DNA of 64,000 nucleotides from Acanthochromis polyacanthus. Its lineage: Eukaryota; Chordata; Actinopteri; Pomacentridae. Location of the stretch: positions 41,983,628-42,047,627 of the forward strand of contig NC_067116.1 in NCBI RefSeq assembly GCF_021347895.1, in the 5' to 3' direction. The stretch's first letter is position 1. The number at the start of each line of letters is the position of its first letter. Under the pieces are notes generated by a model that made no database searches, was not told where the DNA came from, and saw nothing but the letters and a program-made list of their open reading frames with translations. Made by a program: the position numbers and the translations under genes. Positions 60,768-64,000 of the stretch are shown here, piece after piece.

Positions 60768-60835
60768 AATTCGATTTTATTTATATAGCGCTAATTTACA
60801 ACATATGTCATCTCACAGCACTTCTTCTAGTTAAT
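60768..60835 (-). repeat. LINE/SINE 3'-tail-like fragment
   Basis: 'ttcaattcgattttatttatatagcgc' is the reverse complement of the GCGCTATATAAATAAAA..GAATTGAA tail common at the 3' end of fish non-LTR elements. No coding part remains. Confidence 0.6.
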
Positions 60836-61611
60836 TAGTAGATTTCTCACGGCTTCATTCAGAATTAGAGATTGAACAGTCACTACATTGCAACGCTATG
60901 TGATGCGAAAAGCAAAATGTCACTAAATCCAACCTCGACGTCACGACTTTTACGGAAAAAGCGACCGGGGAGCCCATTTAGACGTGAAGCTGACAGCTGC
61001 TTTCAGATTAATGGAAAGGAGCTCCTGTCTGACAGAGGCTTAATTGGCCCAGTCAGGGTTTTTCCTTTGAAGAGGCAGAAAAGAAAAAAAAAAGACCGAG
61101 TGAGTGAAATGTAGTAACAGTTGTCCTGTGGGTGTCGGGCCAGACAGCAGTGAAGTGACTATTGTACTATTTCAGCCATCTGTATAGCACTATAGTGACA
61201 ACACTCTCTGGGAGCCCGGGCTGCTGAAGCAAGACACAGCTAAAGCGCATTTAAAAATTATACTTACTCCTACAAAATAGTCTCAATATAGCAAATTAAA
61301 ACAGGTCTCAGTGCAATATTATCTCGTGTGTGTCCTCCAGTAGTAACAGGTGCAGCACACAGTCCACTGCAGCTGCACTATGACTAGCGCCGGTTAAAAT
61401 CGCAGCACTACAGTATGTGTTTTGTCTGTTTGTAGTCACATTTTTAATAGGTTCATTCTCTCTTAACCGCCAGCTCTCCCTAACCTCCAATTATACACAG
61501 CGATGCCCGCTGCTCGGCCTTATATAATCCCTCTGTTGTGTCACCGCGATCTCATTCTGCACTAAGATCTATGTGGGTTTTGTGTTATGTGTGTGTGGTA
61601 CATGTGGTTGG

Positions 61612-61645
<34 letters not shown>

Positions 61646-62219
61646 AGCCCGGCACAGGGGCATTAAGCCAACTGGCTGACGTCGCTCACCAAGAACACCC
61701 AGCACTGCCCACCCAGACAGAGAGCAGACAGAGAACACAGTGTGTTTGTGTACTTACAGTGTATTTATATTAGAGTTTTCTACAACGGTAAAGTGAGGTA
61801 AGAGTACAACGGTGATGTCGGTTAGGAGGGATTCCTCAAGAGAAGTGTTCTTGGTTAATGCCATATTCACAATCTTTGGTTGTCTTTGATCCAGGTTTGT
61901 GGTTTTTGGTTTTGTTCAGTTTTTGTAAAAGATTTCTGCATGTTTTTCTGTGCTTCCTGTGTGTCTTTGTTTGTGTACATGTGGCTTTCATGCCCCTTTT
62001 CCCATCTTATTTTGAAATTTGCCTCACCTCATGTGTGCACCCCACCTAGTTCTGTTATTAAAATGTCTTTGTCATTACTTGTTGTGTCGGCATTTGGGCT
62101 CTTCCCTGCTAAATTGTGACATTTGCATTTCAAAATAAGAGTTTCTCTGTGTATTTGCACATAGATCCATGTAAATACTTCAAGTATGCATGTTACTGAT
62201 ACTATAACATATTTCTGCC
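60836..62219. other. Intron 3: TG microsatellite, otherwise unassigned
   Basis: A TG repeat lies at about 61614-61642. Sequence at 60870-61110 and 61130-61560 is GC-richer and non-repetitive but shows no coding similarity. Confidence 0.5.
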
Positions 62220-62660
62220 ACCTTATGAGGAGAATTGTAAGAATTCACTTGGCTTATTGTTTCCCGTCGGCACACATCCACACACTAATCCACAGTGCTT
62301 GTAGATTACAGTAAATCCAAGCACCAAATGACATTTAATCAAACTGCCGCGACATGGACGCTTTTGTCATCAGCGTCCACAAACGGGCTGAATTTGTAAT
62401 TATCTGCCGACTCCGTGACACACGCACAAAAAGAGGACGAAAAAATAAATAAATAAATGATATTAAAACTGCAATCCATTTATCACGAGCAAAGCTAATA
62501 AAGAACACAACAAGGTAATGCTGGTAGCAGTGAAAATGCCATCGACCCCCAAAGGTAATGGAAGTGGGCGATAATTCATTATTGCTGTTTATTTACTTTC
62601 AGGGGGACTGTTTTAGCAAATTGCAGGGCTATTGTTTCACCAAAAACTGCTCAAATGATG
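62220..62660. promoter_or_regulatory. Candidate conserved non-coding element (unproven)
   Basis: This stretch is non-repetitive and has a mixed composition unlike its neighbours. It holds several AT-core words of the homeodomain type (TAATTATCTG at 62397, GATAATTCATTATTG at 62570). Position within a long upstream intron of a developmental corepressor fits an enhancer. This is inference from composition only. Confidence 0.25.
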
Positions 62661-62739
62661 ATTCCAGGCCAGAGATGTATTTACTAGATTGTATTTATTT
62701 GTTAGCACTAATGACGGCGACATTAACAGTATTGACCAG

Positions 62740-64000
62740 CCAACATGAACATAAATACAGACTAACTGAGGCATGATTGGAGGATGTACTGCTGCATCTC
62801 GAGTACATTTAATCACTATAAGCAATATTCAATAAAAGTCTAGAATAATGATATAATTGTTCTAGTCATAAAAGTTGGCTGAAAGCTTCTGCACTTTATT
62901 TTTAAAACCAGAAATCATACAAATAACATAACTGACTGAAGTGTGGTTGGAAGCTGTGCTGTTACATCGCTATAAAAACTGAATCTCTATAAATAACATT
63001 CTATCAAAAGTCTACAACAATGAGGCAACTTTGCTGTTTAAAATTTGAATTATACGGTGGCCGACAGGTGCAAACACGCTGCAAACCGCAAAAGCGCTGC
63101 AAACACAGAAATGATCCAAAACCAAAAACTCACAAACGCATAAAACACATGCAAGAAAAAAAAATGCTGCAAGAGAAACATGCTGCAATCACAGAAACGA
63201 CGCAGAAGCAAAGACTTACAAAATCACAAAACAGATGCAAACGAAAAATGCTGCAAATATATAAAAACACACACAAACCCCCAGAACAACCGCAAGAGAA
63301 AAACGCTGCAAATTCAATCCACAATGGAAGTGCGCTGCTCTTCGATAATATTGTATAAAAATAATATTGTATAAAAGATGCCAGCCAAGTAAAACATGAT
63401 GCTAATACTAAATGAAAACGTACCTTTTCACACTAAAAAATATCAGACACTTTCACTTTCTTCTTCTTCGTGTCTGGTGCACTTCCGTTGTGGATTGAAT
63501 TTGCAGCGTTTTTCTCTTGCGGTTGTTCTGGGGGTTTGTGTGTGTTTTTATATATTTGCAGCATTTTTCATTTGCATCTGTTTTGTGATTTTGCAAGTCT
63601 GCTTCTGCGTCGTTTCTGTGATTGCAGCATGTTTCTCTTGCAGCATTTTTTTTTCTTGCATGTGTTTCATGCGTTTGTGAGTTTTTGGTTTTGGATCATT
63701 TCTGTGTTTGCAGCGCTTTTGCGGTTTGCAGCGTGTTTGCCCCTGTCAGCCACCGTAGAATTAATATAATATTGAATCTGCCATGTTTCCGAATTGAACT
63801 GAACTGATTAATTGGACTAAGTTCCTATAATCACTTGAAGTTTACTCTCATTTCGGCACTTTATTTTGAAATCCAGACATCATTATGCTACCAACAGTTA
63901 CATTAATGCAGCGACTGCTATTATGATATTGGAAACTGCCACGTACCCGAACGGAAATGATTAATCGGATTGAGTTCTTGTTATCATTTGACTTCTTCTT
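62740..64000. repeat. Tandem array, units of about 165-170 bp, interrupted by a fold-back element
   Basis: 'gattggaggatgtactgctgcatc' (62774) matches 'ggttggaagctgtgctgttacatc' (62945). 'aataaaagtctagaataatgat' matches 'tatcaaaagtctacaacaatga'. 'gcactttatttttaaaaccagaaatcat' matches 'gcactttattttgaaatccagacatcat' (63857). The pair 'atattgaatctgccatgtttcc' and 'atattggaaactgccacgtaccc' belongs to the last two units. The 705-bp element at 63053-63757 splits one unit. The array continues past the window edge. Confidence 0.8.
63053..63757. mobile_element. 705-bp fold-back element with 281-bp arms
   Basis: The left arm (63053-63333) and right arm (63477-63757) are near-perfect reverse complements, starting TACGGTGGCYGACAGG. 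About 143 bp separate them. GAATTA at 63047-63052 recurs at 63758-63763, a 6-bp target duplication. The arms are built from repeated words such as GCTGCAAA and TTGCAGC. The open frames on both strands read the same peptide from both arms and are not genes. An RNA of this stretch would form a long hairpin. Confidence 0.92.

Noticed and set aside
63020..63769. Several 60-112-codon frames with similar cysteine/phenylalanine-rich peptides
   Set aside because: The same peptide appears from both arms of the fold-back element, so the similarity reflects the inverted repeat, not a gene family.

Overview
The window looks like a piece of a teleost fish genome. It is AT-rich and non-coding for more than 99% of its length. 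It is dense in CA, GA and CT microsatellites and in fish-type repeats: Tc1 fragments, a tRNA-derived SINE, an L2-like LINE, and several terminal-inverted-repeat elements. I cannot identify the species.

One host gene is supported, on the minus strand: a Groucho/transducin-like enhancer of split gene, most like TLE2. Five coding exons can be read, each bounded by AG/GT. In transcription order they are 50054-50010 (YYEMSYGLNIEMHKQ), 16612-16550 (starts AEIVKRLSAICAQ), 11924-11850 (starts [14 protein letters not shown]), 9200-9020 (GP domain) and about 1282/1272-1142 (start of the CcN region with a KRRR basic cluster). They encode the second half of the N-terminal Q oligomerisation domain, the GP domain and the nuclear-localisation part of the corepressor. 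The first exons should lie to the right of base 64000. The SP region and WD40 propeller should lie to the left of base 1.

The rest is intron. Intron 8 (1-1141) has CA and GA repeats. Intron 7 (about 1283-9019) has two old tandem arrays with units of about 200 and 440 bp. Intron 6 (9201-11849) starts with about 750 bp of polypurine sequence on the plus strand. Intron 5 (11925-16549) has a tandem array of about 220-bp units split by an L2-like LINE, and a Tc1-type MITE. Intron 4 (16613-50009, 33.4 kb) holds most of the mobile DNA: two copies of a 551-bp element carrying a Myb/SANT-like reading frame, fold-back repeats, a dead Tc1 transposase, a CpG-rich exon-like segment on the plus strand, and long polypurine/polypyrimidine blocks. 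Intron 3 (50055 to beyond 64000) has further tandem arrays, a 552-bp element with a 9-bp target duplication, and a 705-bp near-perfect fold-back element.

The most striking pattern is that these introns repeatedly contain diverged tandem arrays with long units (about 160-480 bp), and three arrays are interrupted by a transposon. I see no convincing new multi-gene system. The items most worth checking are the CpG-rich spliced-looking exon near 41.5 kb, the two Myb-like elements, the 705-bp fold-back element and the acceptor of exon 8.
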